From the NCBI GenBank assembly GCA_009782605.1, contig WRIR01000003.1:62001-126000 (forward strand): a stretch of 64,000 bases of DNA, in the 5' to 3' direction. Every line of letters begins with the position of its first letter. The stretch's first letter is position 1. Below, piece by piece: positions 51,952 to 60,936 of this stretch. The notes under the pieces are model-generated. The model was not told the DNA's origin. It made no database searches and worked only from the letters and a program-made list of their open reading frames with translations. The DNA is from Eggerthellaceae bacterium. GTDB lineage: Bacteria; Actinomycetota; Coriobacteriia; Coriobacteriales; Eggerthellaceae. A program made the position numbers and the translations under genes.

Positions 51952-53813
51952 GACACCTGCCTCCCTCCGCGCAGCGCACCGAGGCCGAAATGGTCGCAGC
52001 GCAGGCAGCGCGAGGCCTCCTGTGCGGCCTCGTCGGGAAGGAGCCCGGCCTCGACCAGGTCGAAGCTTTTGTGTGCGTCCTTCCCTGCCAGCTCGGTCAT
52101 ATTCGAGCGCGCACAGTGTATCCTGCTCTTGAAGAAGGGTGCCGGGATGTCGGGCTCGAAGCTTATGGGATGCGCAAAGCCGAGGTAGCCGTCGATGGCG
52201 CGTGCTGCGGCCTTGCCGTCGGCAACGGCGCGGATGACCGTCGCGGGGCCGGTGACGCAGTCGCCCCCGGCGAATACCCCGGCCTTGCCGGGAAGGCCCG
52301 CGCCGCCTGTTGCCACGATGCGCCCGCAGCTGGTCTCGATGCCCGCCTGCTCGAAGGCGCCCGAGTCGATCCGCTGGCCGATGGCGACGAGCACGATGTC
52401 GCAGTCGAGCGTGAGCCTGTCGGCGCCCGAGTCCTTGGGCAGCGCGCGGCCCTTCTCGATGACCGAGATCATCTGCGGCTGGAGGCTTATGCCGCACACC
52501 GTGCCGCCCTTTGCCTGGATGCCCACCGGCGCATGGAGGTCGAGCAGCCCGCAGCCCTCGGCGACGGCAGCCTCGACTTCGGCGGCCTGGGCGGTCATGT
52601 CCTGCTTGCGGCGGCGGTAGGCGATGGTGACCTTGTCGGCGCCGAGGCGCAGCGCGGTGCGGGCGACGTCCATCGCGACGTTGCCGCCGCCCACCACCAC
52701 GACGCCCTTGCCCGAGAAGTCGGGCGCGTCGCCGTCGCCGACTAAGCGCAGGAGGTCGACAGCGGAGATGACGCCTTGCGCGTCCTCGCCGTCGATGCCG
52801 AGCCTGCTTGCCGCGTGTGCGCCGATGGCGAGGTAGACCGCGTCGTAGCCTGCGTGCAGCTCGTCAAGCGCCACGTCCTTCCCTACCGACACGCTCGTCT
52901 TGGCCTCGATGCCGTGTGCGAGCAGGTAGTCGATCTCGGCATCCAGCGCCTCGCGGGGCAGGCGGTAGGCCGGTATGCCGTAGCGCAGCATGCCTCCCAA
53001 CTGGGCGCGCTGCTCGTAGATGACGGGCGCATGGCCCATGCAGGCAAGGTAGAACGCGGCAGTAAGCCCCGCAGGGCCGCTACCGACAACGGCGATCCTC
53101 TTCTCCGTGGGCTCCGCATTTCGTGGGAAGAGCTGGAAGGGGGCGGTGTTGGTTATGCCGTTTTGCGCGCGGTCAGCGGCAAAGCGCTTGATGGCGCGGA
53201 TGTTGACGGGGCCGTCGACCATCCCGCGGCGGCACTGCATCTCGCAGGGATGTTCGCAAATGAGCGCACACGCGACCGCGAAGGGGTTGTCTTTCCGCAC
53301 GAGTTTGATGGCGTCGTCATAGCGCCCCGCTGCCGTAAGGGCGAGGTACCCGGGGACATCGACGCCTGCAGGGCAGCCGGTCACGCAAGGCACCGGCGCA
53401 AAGGCGTCCGCCATGCAGTCGTTGCGCTCGATGTGGTAGCAGAAGTCCTCCCGGAAGGCCTTGACGGCGGTGTAGGCGACCGCGGCGGCCTCATACCCGA
53501 TGGCGCAGTCGGCGGAAAGGTAGATGCTTTCCGCCAGCTCTTCGATGAGGCCTATCGTGCCTTCGCCTGCCTCGCTCGCGGCCGTGGCGGCACCTTCAAG
53601 GACCTCGTCGACGAGCCCTGCCAGCTTGGCAAGGCCGATGCGGCAGGGGACGCATTTACCGCAACTTTGCGAGGCGGCCATCTTGACGAAGGCAGAGGTA
53701 AGCTCAACGGGGCAGGTGGTCGTGGCGCCTACCTGTGCCCGTTCCCCCAGCTTCTGGTAGATGTCCTCGATGCTTCTTTGTGCCGCAGTCTTTTCCTGGC
53801 CGCTCAATGGCAT
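51945..53813 (-). CDS. Fe-S flavoprotein: NuoF C-terminal cluster domain fused to GltD/NfnB-like NAD(P)H oxidoreductase
   Basis: The 622-residue product begins with the NuoF-type cluster region CGKCVPC (51-57) plus Cys103, but lacks the NuoF FMN/NADH-binding domains. It continues with the double Cys segment of glutamate synthase small subunits (CVTGCPAG and CALICEHPCEMQC), an FAD motif VVGSGPAGLTAAFYLACMG and an NAD(P) motif VVGGGNVAMDVARTALRLGA followed by YRRRKQ, which suggests NADPH. It overlaps hydA by 7 nt and should be its electron partner. The second ATG (53813) is 5 nt from AAGGAGG and chosen over 53816. Confidence 0.92.
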   Translation of the reverse strand: MPLSGQEKTAAQRSIEDIYQKLGERAQVGATTTCPVELTSAFVKMAASQSCGKCVPCRIGLAKLAGLVDEVLEGAATAASEAGEGTIGLIEELAESIYLSADCAIGYEAAAVAYTAVKAFREDFCYHIERNDCMADAFAPVPCVTGCPAGVDVPGYLALTAAGRYDDAIKLVRKDNPFAVACALICEHPCEMQCRRGMVDGPVNIRAIKRFAADRAQNGITNTAPFQLFPRNAEPTEKRIAVVGSGPAGLTAAFYLACMGHAPVIYEQRAQLGGMLRYGIPAYRLPREALDAEIDYLLAHGIEAKTSVSVGKDVALDELHAGYDAVYLAIGAHAASRLGIDGEDAQGVISAVDLLRLVGDGDAPDFSGKGVVVVGGGNVAMDVARTALRLGADKVTIAYRRRKQDMTAQAAEVEAAVAEGCGLLDLHAPVGIQAKGGTVCGISLQPQMISVIEKGRALPKDSGADRLTLDCDIVLVAIGQRIDSGAFEQAGIETSCGRIVATGGAGLPGKAGVFAGGDCVTGPATVIRAVADGKAAARAIDGYLGFAHPISFEPDIPAPFFKSRIHCARSNMTELAGKDAHKSFDLVEAGLLPDEAAQEASRCLRCDHFGLGALRGGRQVSW

Positions 53814-53887
53814 CATAGCCTCCTTATGTCACGGGTGAAGTGACCCTCTTGTGCGTGCCCGTCTGTAATTGGCAGTATCAGATACCC

Positions 53888-53893
53888 ATTATA
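53888..53893 (-). promoter_or_regulatory. -10 box TATAAT of the hydrogenase operon
   Basis: A perfect minus-strand TATAAT is 75 bp before the ATG at 53813; the -35 is poor (GGGCAA). Downstream, GTCAC-N7-GTGAC (53828-53844) forms an inverted repeat close to the ribosome-binding site, perhaps an operator. Confidence 0.5.
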
Positions 53894-53991
53894 CCCAAAA
53901 CCAGGGCTTTGCCCATCACTTTCTCCCCCGCCGCCCCCACCGGCCCCAACTAGCCCCCTTTCGGCAGGCAGGGGAAGACAGGTATCGAGCC

Positions 53992-54615
53992 TTAGTCCAG
54001 GAGGTAGACCGAAGGGTTGGTTCCCCGTTCTGTCAGCAGCTGGTGGAAGGACCGGGAGGCAAGCACCTGGGAAAGGGTGGACTGCGGGTCGTCCAGGTCG
54101 CCAAAGTGACGTGCTTGGGCGGGACATATGTCCACGCAGGCCGGCCGCTCGCCGCGATCGATGCGGTGGTAGCAGAAGCTGCACTTTTCAATACTGTTGC
54201 CAGGGTGCTCCCTAACATCTGCATCACCGACCGCAAAGCCCAAAGTATATTGCGGCTCTCCGTTCACGTAGCTTCGCACATCGTAAGGACAAGCCTGCAT
54301 ACAGAGCCTGCACGCAATACAGAGCTCAGGATCCTGCATAACGATACCGTCCTCGCGTCTGTACGTGGCGCCGTCAACGGGGCAGACGGCAACGCAGGCA
54401 GGTTTCCCACAGTGCTGGCAGGCAAGGGTATAAAAGCTCATGGAGAGGCCGTGGGGGTACTCGCCCGCCGGAGTGTACCGGTAGTCGCCCCCTACGCTTA
54501 CCGCCCTGCTCCACCATACGGTGTCCGGCACATTGTTCTCCACCTTGCAGGTCATGGAACAGGCATTGCATCCAGAGCAACGGGCTTTGTCAATAGCCAT
54601 TCCGTACCGTGTCAT
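53992..54615 (-). CDS. DmsB/NrfC-type iron-sulfur protein (1)
   Basis: The 207-residue protein is a four-cluster electron-transfer subunit of a molybdoenzyme complex. Cys motifs CSGCNACSMTC (13-23), CQHCGKPACVAVC, CIACRLCMQAC and CSFCYHRI plus CVDIC can supply up to four [4Fe-4S] clusters. It closely resembles the second such protein at 56110, with the shared start MTRYGMAID, so the two are paralogues. GGGGAG lies 6 nt before the ATG. It is the last gene of the molybdoenzyme operon. Confidence 0.94.
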   Translation of the reverse strand: MTRYGMAIDKARCSGCNACSMTCKVENNVPDTVWWSRAVSVGGDYRYTPAGEYPHGLSMSFYTLACQHCGKPACVAVCPVDGATYRREDGIVMQDPELCIACRLCMQACPYDVRSYVNGEPQYTLGFAVGDADVREHPGNSIEKCSFCYHRIDRGERPACVDICPAQARHFGDLDDPQSTLSQVLASRSFHQLLTERGTNPSVYLLD

Positions 54616-54668
54616 AGGGCGCTCCCCTCCCCTCGGTCTTCTTTCCTGCCGTGTCGTCCATCAGGCAC

Positions 54669-55316
54669 TCAGAGCGGCTTGCTGGGAAGGGCGCCCAGCG
54701 CCTGTGCGGCAACTATGAAGAACCCTTCCGTGCCCTGCTCAACGGTCTGGGCGGCAAATTCCCGCGCAAAGGCGGTGAAGTGCCTCTCGTAGAACTCCTC
54801 GTAGGCGTCCTCGGGAATCCCGACACCCTCCGGCGGCTGTATGAGGCCGGCCTTGAGCAGGCAGAGGTGCATGAGGAATTCGAGCATGGACCCGATGTGG
54901 TCAAGCGGCTCGTTGGTCCCCTCTGCCTGCCCGACTGCGCATTTGCGCATGAAGCGCTCGATTGCCATAGACTCCTTGCCTACAAAAAGCAGCGGCTTCT
55001 GGCCTTTCTTCCGTGCATACGAGGCACCGGCAAAGGGGAAGACGAGCGGGTCTCGCGTCCCGATATAGAGGCGGGTGTACTCTTTTCGCAAGGCATGGAA
55101 CACCGCGTCGGCATCGCTGCCTGGATAAGGGTCGAGCCTGTCTATCTCAATGCCAGCAGAGGCTGTTGGCAGCCCGTTGCTGTCCAGCAGCTCGACCAAG
55201 GCCTCGCGGTACTCCCCTGACACCAAGGCACCAACAAGGTCGCGCCCGGTGAAGAGGAAGGACTGCGCCAACAGCTCGAAAAGGGCAGCCCTGCTTCTCC
55301 ATGTTTTTTCCCTCAT
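54669..55316 (-). CDS. TorD/DmsD family redox enzyme maturation chaperone
   Basis: TorD/DmsD proteins hold the Tat signal of a molybdoenzyme and guard cofactor insertion. The 215-residue all-helical product shows EYTRLYIGTRDPLVFPFAGA and HIGSMLEFLMHLC, the typical E..RLF..P and E.DH..EL patterns. Its ATG overlaps the end of the membrane subunit gene (ATGA), with GGAGG in front. The client should be the Tat-exported molybdoenzyme at 56745. Confidence 0.9.
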   Translation of the reverse strand: MREKTWRSRAALFELLAQSFLFTGRDLVGALVSGEYREALVELLDSNGLPTASAGIEIDRLDPYPGSDADAVFHALRKEYTRLYIGTRDPLVFPFAGASYARKKGQKPLLFVGKESMAIERFMRKCAVGQAEGTNEPLDHIGSMLEFLMHLCLLKAGLIQPPEGVGIPEDAYEEFYERHFTAFAREFAAQTVEQGTEGFFIVAAQALGALPSKPL

Positions 55317-56017
55317 GCCTCCACGCTCTCCTGCTCTTTCTTTGGAGCATGCTTGTCAAGCAGCGCCCTTCTCGAACGCAGGATACAATACAGCACAATC
55401 ACCACCGAATAAAGAGCAATGTTGGCAATCATTGCAGTATCTGCGCCGCCGAGGGCTGGGACGAGCAAAAAGCTTATCGCATGAATATAGGCAAGAATGA
55501 AAAATACGTACGACCAGCGCTGGAGGGCCTTCCAAGCGCTCGCACTCATACGCCTTCTTACTGCATTGAAGGAAGTGACAGCCAAGGGGATCAACAGGAT
55601 CAAAAGGGCGATTCCCAAGACAAAGCCGAGCGTGACATTGGGCTTGAGCGAGAAGATACTGGCGATTAACGCCACATAGTTGAGCAAGTACGGAATGAAG
55701 TGGCTGGCTATGAATATGCTCGCCAGAATCGACAGCTCGGCTCTTACGGGATTGAAAAAGCGGCGGACACCCGAGGCCTTGTCGAACACCCCGATAAACA
55801 TCACCAAGGTAAAGAGTGAAAAGCCTACATGACCTTTCTGGATTGCAAAGACAATCGACCGCACGACTTGGGATGGCAGGGGATTCCAGGTGAGGTAAAT
55901 CGCCGCAACGCAAAGAGCGACGGCAAGGACATAGAACACCACGGGGGCCTTTTTCAGGGCTCGCCGGAGAAGCACGGCAAGAGCAACCGAAGCAAAAAGC
56001 GATACTGCAAAACTCAT
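55313..56017 (-). CDS. Ferric-reductase-like/MsrQ-like haem membrane subunit
   Basis: The 234-residue product has about six membrane helices. His106 (SHFIPY) and His179 (YIHAISF) are placed as a likely haem pair, with His63 (GHVGF) as a third; the HR usually seen in WxxLHRxxY is QR here (WKALQRWSY). It is in the position where molybdoenzyme operons usually have an NrfD or DmsC anchor. A haem-b quinone-linked anchor is the best guess. The ATG at 56017 lies after a 13-bp hairpin; AT-rich codon use differs from the left of the window. Confidence 0.75.
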   Translation of the reverse strand: MSFAVSLFASVALAVLLRRALKKAPVVFYVLAVALCVAAIYLTWNPLPSQVVRSIVFAIQKGHVGFSLFTLVMFIGVFDKASGVRRFFNPVRAELSILASIFIASHFIPYLLNYVALIASIFSLKPNVTLGFVLGIALLILLIPLAVTSFNAVRRRMSASAWKALQRWSYVFFILAYIHAISFLLVPALGGADTAMIANIALYSVVIVLYCILRSRRALLDKHAPKKEQESVEA

Positions 56018-56060
56018 GTCTTGTCCTCTCAGTTTCTTGCGGACAATGCTTCTTTGTCCC

Positions 56061-56093
56061 TGCCGCACGCTCTCAGAACAAGAGCGTGCGGCA
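56061..56093 (-). terminator. 13-bp perfect hairpin between Fe-S subunit 2 and the membrane subunit
   Basis: TGCCGCACGCTCT and its complement with a 7-nt loop stand in the 92-nt gap inside the operon. There is no T-tract, so it may set relative expression by RNA stability or partial termination. Confidence 0.55.
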
Positions 56094-56109
56094 GGTGGTC
56101 AGCTTGTGC

Positions 56110-56733
56110 TTATGTAAGGTAATACAGGTTTGGACTTGTTCCTTTTTCGGTCAACAACTGGTAATGCTCACGAGAGGCGAGAAGTTTTGAGAGGTCTGAG
56201 CCGGGGTCATCGAAATCGCCAAAGCAGCGGGCCTGTGCCTGGCATATCTCAATGCACACAGGAAGCTCCCCCCGGTCAATTCGATGCACGCAGAAGGTGC
56301 ATTTCGTCGCTACAAGCTCTGGGATCGGCTCAACGTCTGCGTCGCCAACGGCAAAGTCAAGCTGGAATTCCGGCGGGGCGTCAAGGTAGACCCGAACATC
56401 ATAGGGACATGCCTCGACACAAAGCAAACAACCGATGCACTCGGCGTAATCCGTTGCTACGATACCGTCTTCTGTCCGCCTGTACGTGGCCGTGGTGGGA
56501 CAGACGCTCACACAGGCAGGGTTGTCGCAGTGTTGGCAGGACATGGTGTAATAGGTCATATACAGGTTGTCGGGATAGGTTCCCCCTGGCACATAACGAT
56601 GATCGCCACCCTCGGTGCGTGCTGTGCTCCACCACATCCCATCCGGGAGATTGTTCTCTACCTTGCAGGTTATAGAGCAGTTATTACAAGCCGAGCACCG
56701 CTTGGTGTCGATAGCCATTCCGTAACGTGTCAT
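56110..56733 (-). CDS. DmsB/NrfC-type iron-sulfur protein (2)
   Basis: The 207-residue product has four ferredoxin motif groups: CSACNNCSITC (13-23), CQHCDNPACVSVC, CIGCLLCVEAC and CTFCVHRI with CIEIC. It lies directly after the catalytic subunit gene (11 nt), which makes it the more likely direct electron partner of that subunit. The ATG at 56733 has GGGAGG 7 nt upstream. Shares the MTRYGMAID start and overall order with the protein at 53992. Confidence 0.94.
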   Translation of the reverse strand: MTRYGMAIDTKRCSACNNCSITCKVENNLPDGMWWSTARTEGGDHRYVPGGTYPDNLYMTYYTMSCQHCDNPACVSVCPTTATYRRTEDGIVATDYAECIGCLLCVEACPYDVRVYLDAPPEFQLDFAVGDADVEPIPELVATKCTFCVHRIDRGELPVCIEICQAQARCFGDFDDPGSDLSKLLASREHYQLLTEKGTSPNLYYLT

Positions 56734-56744
56734 AGTGCACCTCC

Positions 56745-59240
56745 CTATACCTTTTCTACCTGGCAAAGCCAGTCGTTGTGGCAGTCGTTGTTGGTGATCC
56801 TGTCTTTTGAGTCGATGGAGGTAAGCGATTGCAGGTGTCCGTCAATAAGCTCTCCGTCCTCATACCCGCGAGGTATGTTGATGGTGTCCTCCCGAATGCC
56901 CTTTGTTGTCACCGCACGTAAGACAACATGGCCTCTTTCATTGAAAACCCTCACCGTGTCGCCCGTTACAATACCGCGCTCAGCGGCAGCGGTCTCATGG
57001 ATGAAGAGGTAGGGATCGCCGTCAAAGCCGCGCAGCTCATTAAGCCACGGGACGTTGCTGTGCATGGACTGACCCGTGTAATTATCGTGATAGGAAACGC
57101 CGAAAAGCGGGTATTGCTCACGCAAGGGGTTGTCCTGATATGCCTCATAGGCATGCTCGTAGTACGGCAGGCGGTCATACAGGGTGATTATCTCGGAGAA
57201 GTTACCATTCGGTATGAGCTTTTCGAGGTAGAACTGGGTGCGCCCTGTTGCATTGTACTCTTGGGCAACATTCTCCACGCTCGTAATCGTATCTTGATAA
57301 ACCACGCCTTGTTCATGCAAGGCATCATAACCGAGGCCCGCCGCGATATTCTCATCTGTATCGAGGGCTTCGCGCAAGTAGCCTTCCGCATCCTTGTCAT
57401 ACAGGTCGTCATAGCCCATTTTCTTGGCAAGCTCGACGAATATCTCAAAATCAGTCTTGGCTTCTCCGATGGGGTCGATGGCTTTTTGATTCAGGTAGCC
57501 AGGGTATATGGCAAATTCCTCTGCCTCAAAGGTCATGGGTATGGGAAGAGCGAGGCTTGCCTGGTTTGCTGTATCGGTCATAAAGCAGTCGGCCACAACG
57601 ACAAAATCAATCTTCTTCCAGGCCTCTATTTGAGCTGTGTACCCGATACCGTTGGCGATGGCGTTGCAGCCGGCAATCCAGAGCATGCGCAAGGTAAGGT
57701 CCTCTCCCCCGAGCTTCCCTGACTCGACAATCTCGGGAACCTGGTTGAGGGAGGCCATCTTGCAGAGCTTTGCGTCCTCGACCGTCAGTGCCGCTTCCTT
57801 GTTCAAGGTGGGCGTTTTGAATATTGGCGTGGCTCCGCTGGTCAAGCTATAGTTTGTCCCGGGCTTACAGGCGTTGCCGGTAAGGGCAACCAAAAGAGCG
57901 AGCGCGTAATACATGCGCCACCCGTTCTGATAGTGCTGCATGCCGCAGAATATAAAGGTAAACACCGGGCCGTCGTTTGCATAGGTGTTTGCAAGGCCCT
58001 CGATGGTCTCTGCGGGAAGCCCGCACTCCTTAGCCGCAAACTCAACCGTATAGGGGGCTATCGTCTCTTTCACAAGCTCATAGACCGGCCTCACGCTCAC
58101 CCCATTGGCATCGAAGGTGCCGGTGATAGCCGGGTCTGCTATCTCGAAGGATGAGCCGAATGCCCCTGTGCTGTCGCACACGACCTCGGTATCGACTTCG
58201 GTCTCTTCGCCAGTGGCAGGGTTGGCCTTCTTGTACAGCGGCAAGCCCAGATCAGAAAGTCTCAAATAGGTGCCGTCTTCTTTGACGAGCAAGGGTGCTA
58301 TTGACTTGTTGCGGAGATAGTCATAGTCGATTAGGTCGTTCTCGATTATGTAATTACACATGGCCAGCATCAAAGCGCCATCGGTGGCGGGGCGCACAGG
58401 AACCCATTGATCGGAGTGAGCCGCAGAATTGGAATACCGAGGATCGATGGTAATGACTTTTGCGCCGTTTTCTTTTGCGTCGAGTATCCGCGCCCATCCT
58501 GTTCTCGTGGCATCACATGGGTTGGAGCCCCAATTGACTATTGTTTTTGCGTTGATGACATCTTCTTGGGAGTTGCTGGGTGCACCGAGCTGGACGAGTT
58601 GCATGTACATCTCGCCTATGTCTGCGGTAGCGGTGAATAGCGTCACGCCTGTTTTCTGGTAGAAGCGTTCGGGCCCTATGCCGCAAGGCCCTCGTGTCTC
58701 AGAAAAGTTTGTGAAACCAGCGTACGGACCGCACAAAAGGCCGCTGTTTCCTCCATAGCTGCTCATAAACCCAACGGACTCGGCGCCATACTCATCAAAG
58801 GCGGCTTGCATCTTTTCTGAAACAAGGGATAGAGCCTCATCCCATGTAATGCGCTCCCAATTGTCACTGCCGCGTTCTCCCGTTTGGAGCATGGGGTAGA
58901 GCAGGCGGTGCGGGCTATAGATTCGCTGGGGGTTTGCCGGCCCTTTCAGGCAACCCGACTGAATGCTTGCATTATTCTTCTTGACAACGCGCTGCCTGGT
59001 GCTTACCACTTTCCCATCGCGAACCTTTGTCTCAAGGCAGCACCTGCCTTCGCTGCCGCAGTTTCCCCGGCACCAGTTTGCGAATGTCTTTTCGTCGCTT
59101 GCGGCTGTGGTGCCACCCCCTTCTGTGCCACCCGGAGTACAACCGATGCTGGTTGCAATCGTCGCCGCCCCTGCAACAGCGACGGTGGTCTTAAGAAACG
59201 TCCTTCTGGTTAACCCTGATCTTCCTTTCATTTCCGACAT
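56745..59240 (-). CDS. Tat-exported molybdopterin oxidoreductase (DMSO reductase family) catalytic subunit
   Basis: The 831-residue product has a Tat signal TRRTFLK (11-17) with a hydrophobic stretch and an IGC lipobox-like end (32-34), an N-terminal [4Fe-4S] set at Cys57, 61, 67/68 and 97, and the molybdopterin-binding segments around IVNWGSNPCDATRTGWARIL and TIDPRYSNSA. The C-terminal dinucleotide domain includes VFNERGHVVLRAVTTKG. It follows the DmsA/PsrA pattern, but I could not assign the Mo ligand: neither a DmsA-type Ser nor a NapA-type Cys is clear. The ATG at 59240 has GGAGGA 6 nt upstream. The substrate is unknown. Confidence 0.93.
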   Translation of the reverse strand: MSEMKGRSGLTRRTFLKTTVAVAGAATIATSIGCTPGGTEGGGTTAASDEKTFANWCRGNCGSEGRCCLETKVRDGKVVSTRQRVVKKNNASIQSGCLKGPANPQRIYSPHRLLYPMLQTGERGSDNWERITWDEALSLVSEKMQAAFDEYGAESVGFMSSYGGNSGLLCGPYAGFTNFSETRGPCGIGPERFYQKTGVTLFTATADIGEMYMQLVQLGAPSNSQEDVINAKTIVNWGSNPCDATRTGWARILDAKENGAKVITIDPRYSNSAAHSDQWVPVRPATDGALMLAMCNYIIENDLIDYDYLRNKSIAPLLVKEDGTYLRLSDLGLPLYKKANPATGEETEVDTEVVCDSTGAFGSSFEIADPAITGTFDANGVSVRPVYELVKETIAPYTVEFAAKECGLPAETIEGLANTYANDGPVFTFIFCGMQHYQNGWRMYYALALLVALTGNACKPGTNYSLTSGATPIFKTPTLNKEAALTVEDAKLCKMASLNQVPEIVESGKLGGEDLTLRMLWIAGCNAIANGIGYTAQIEAWKKIDFVVVADCFMTDTANQASLALPIPMTFEAEEFAIYPGYLNQKAIDPIGEAKTDFEIFVELAKKMGYDDLYDKDAEGYLREALDTDENIAAGLGYDALHEQGVVYQDTITSVENVAQEYNATGRTQFYLEKLIPNGNFSEIITLYDRLPYYEHAYEAYQDNPLREQYPLFGVSYHDNYTGQSMHSNVPWLNELRGFDGDPYLFIHETAAAERGIVTGDTVRVFNERGHVVLRAVTTKGIREDTINIPRGYEDGELIDGHLQSLTSIDSKDRITNNDCHNDWLCQVEKV

Positions 59241-59448
59241 ACGTCCTCCTCCCTTTCCTTGTACTCTCTCTATGGCCTTTGGAATGTTTTTGACTGATCC
59301 GACGTGTCGGCCGAAGCCGGGTGATGACAGCTGCATCCCTCCCCCCGTTCACTGAGCACATTACAAAAGCAGGTGCTGTTTTATGGCACCGACTCCATTA
59401 TGTAAGGAATTCGCGATTCTCCCTGGACACACTCTACCACAATTGCCC

Positions 59449-59478
59449 TATGACAATCAAGGGTTATCATATGACAAT
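59449..59478 (-). promoter_or_regulatory. Two TATGACAAT repeats upstream of the molybdoenzyme gene
   Basis: TATGACAAT occurs at 59449-59457 and 59470-59478, 21 bp apart (two helical turns); the second belongs to the 14-mer TATCATATGACAAT, which recurs exactly at 61925. A minus-strand TTGATT-18-TAGAGT promoter candidate overlaps the left copy. About 210 bp before the ATG. Confidence 0.65.
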
Positions 59479-59497
59479 TTTGAGGCCAATCCTCAAG

Positions 59498-60499
59498 CTA
59501 GGGGCCCAGTATCTTGCCAAGGTCGCTTGGGCTGATGTCTCGGAATGCCTCGGTGAAGTCCGAGGGGATGACCACGGTGCCGCCGGTTTCGCGGACGCTT
59601 TCGTAAAGGAGGTGCATCATGCGCAGCTGCAGGGAATGGTTATGCTCTGCGTAGGTGTCGCTTATCTCGGCCAGCATCTCAGAGATGTCCTGCTCGGCCT
59701 CGGTGAGGATGATGCGCGCCTTCTTGCGCTGCTCTGCCTGGGCTTCCAGGCTCATCACGTCTTGCAGCTCCTTGGGCACCAGGATGTCGCGGATCTCCAC
59801 GCTCAGGATGGTGATGCCCCAAGGCGCCACCTTTTCGCTGAGTATCCCCTGGAGCTCCTTGTCGAGCTGCTGCCTCCGTATGGCTACCTGGGCCACGCTG
59901 GCACGGCCGATGGCGTCGCGCAGTGCGGTCTGGGCGGCAAGCTCTATGGCCGAGGCGAAATCGGCGACCTCCATACAGGCGAGCTTTGCGTCCCACACGT
60001 GCCAGAAAAGGACAGCGTTCACGTTGAGGGGCACCAGGTCGGCAGTAAGGGTCTCTTCTGCCCCAAAGGGCGTTGTGCGGATGCGCGTGTCAACACGCAG
60101 GGTGCAGGATTCCACCAAAGGGACAGTGAAGAAGATCCCCGGCCCCTTGACACGCGAGAAGCTGCCAAGGCGGAGCACGACGACCCGCTCCCATTGCTGG
60201 GCGATGTGGATGCCCGCAGGCACGACAAGGGCGGCAAGGGTCGCCGCAATCAGGGTGCCCAGGCCCCAAGAGCCCTTCACCATGTACCAGGCACCACAGA
60301 CCAGGGCAAAGACGAGCAGGGACGCTGCGAGGACGAAGAGTACCGCGCCGCTTCGGCTCGCGAGCTCAAAGCTGTAGGTGTTGGTGTTTTCTGGAGCGAC
60401 GGCAAACCGGCTCTTCGGGCGGCCGCCGTCTTTCCCGCCTTCTTGGTTCTTTCCCCTTTGTCTGTTCATGTCTTCCCCCATCAAGCTCGGTTTCCTCAT
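59498..60499 (-). CDS. SPFH/Band 7 (stomatin-like) membrane protein
   Basis: The 333-residue product has a charged N-terminus, two hydrophobic helices (about 50-75 and 78-98) and an SPFH domain (about 105-270) with RVVVLRLGSFSRVKGPGIFF and the stomatin-like VDTRIRTTPF and SVEIRDILVPKELQDVMS, then a coiled C-terminus. Such proteins scaffold membrane microdomains and stabilise complexes. The ATG overlaps the GntR gene stop (ATGA), so translation is coupled. Its company with NrfD and GntR is unusual. Confidence 0.88.
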   Translation of the reverse strand: MRKPSLMGEDMNRQRGKNQEGGKDGGRPKSRFAVAPENTNTYSFELASRSGAVLFVLAASLLVFALVCGAWYMVKGSWGLGTLIAATLAALVVPAGIHIAQQWERVVVLRLGSFSRVKGPGIFFTVPLVESCTLRVDTRIRTTPFGAEETLTADLVPLNVNAVLFWHVWDAKLACMEVADFASAIELAAQTALRDAIGRASVAQVAIRRQQLDKELQGILSEKVAPWGITILSVEIRDILVPKELQDVMSLEAQAEQRKKARIILTEAEQDISEMLAEISDTYAEHNHSLQLRMMHLLYESVRETGGTVVIPSDFTEAFRDISPSDLGKILGP

Positions 60500-60936
60500 C
60501 CCCTCTTCGGGCCTTGCTTGGGCGTGCCGGGCGGGTTTTCACCGGCCGCCTCGTCGCGCTCCGCGTCAAGGGCCCTCAGCCTTTTTGCGAGTATCTTCCT
60601 CACACCCCACGAGCTCAGGCCGATTTCCTGGCATTGTGCGATGAACTCGTCCAGCAGGCCTTCCGCCTCCAGCTCCGTCTCGTCGTCGGCGCCGGCCGTG
60701 TCGCTTACGAAGACCCCGCGGCCACGCGCAGAGGTGAGGTACCCGTCATGGATCATGGAGAGGTATGCCTTGTTGACGGTGTTGTAGTTGATTGCGAGGT
60801 CGGAAGCCAGGCCGCGCACGGTAGGCAGCTGGTCTCCCGGCTTGTAATGCCCGGTGTTGATGAGGTAGACCAGGCGTTTGCGCAGCTGGACCCAGATGGG
60901 CACGTCGCTGCCGTTGTCGACTTCAAAGAGGATCAT
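60496..60936 (-). CDS. GntR family (YtrA-type) transcriptional regulator
   Basis: The 146-residue product has the GntR wHTH (about 8-77: PIWVQLRKRLVYLINTGHYK, PGDQLPTVRGLASDLAINYN, TVNKAYLSMIHDGYLTSARG) and only a short helical tail, as in the small YtrA subgroup. It starts just after the NrfD stop (TAG-ATG) and overlaps the SPFH start. YtrA-like proteins regulate their own operons; the near-palindrome upstream of NrfD is a candidate site. Confidence 0.9.
   Translation of the reverse strand: MILFEVDNGSDVPIWVQLRKRLVYLINTGHYKPGDQLPTVRGLASDLAINYNTVNKAYLSMIHDGYLTSARGRGVFVSDTAGADDETELEAEGLLDEFIAQCQEIGLSSWGVRKILAKRLRALDAERDEAAGENPPGTPKQGPKRG

Noticed and set aside
59321-60787. 488-codon plus-strand frame over the SPFH and GntR genes
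   Set aside because: It is antisense to two well-supported overlapping genes and has no recognisable domain.
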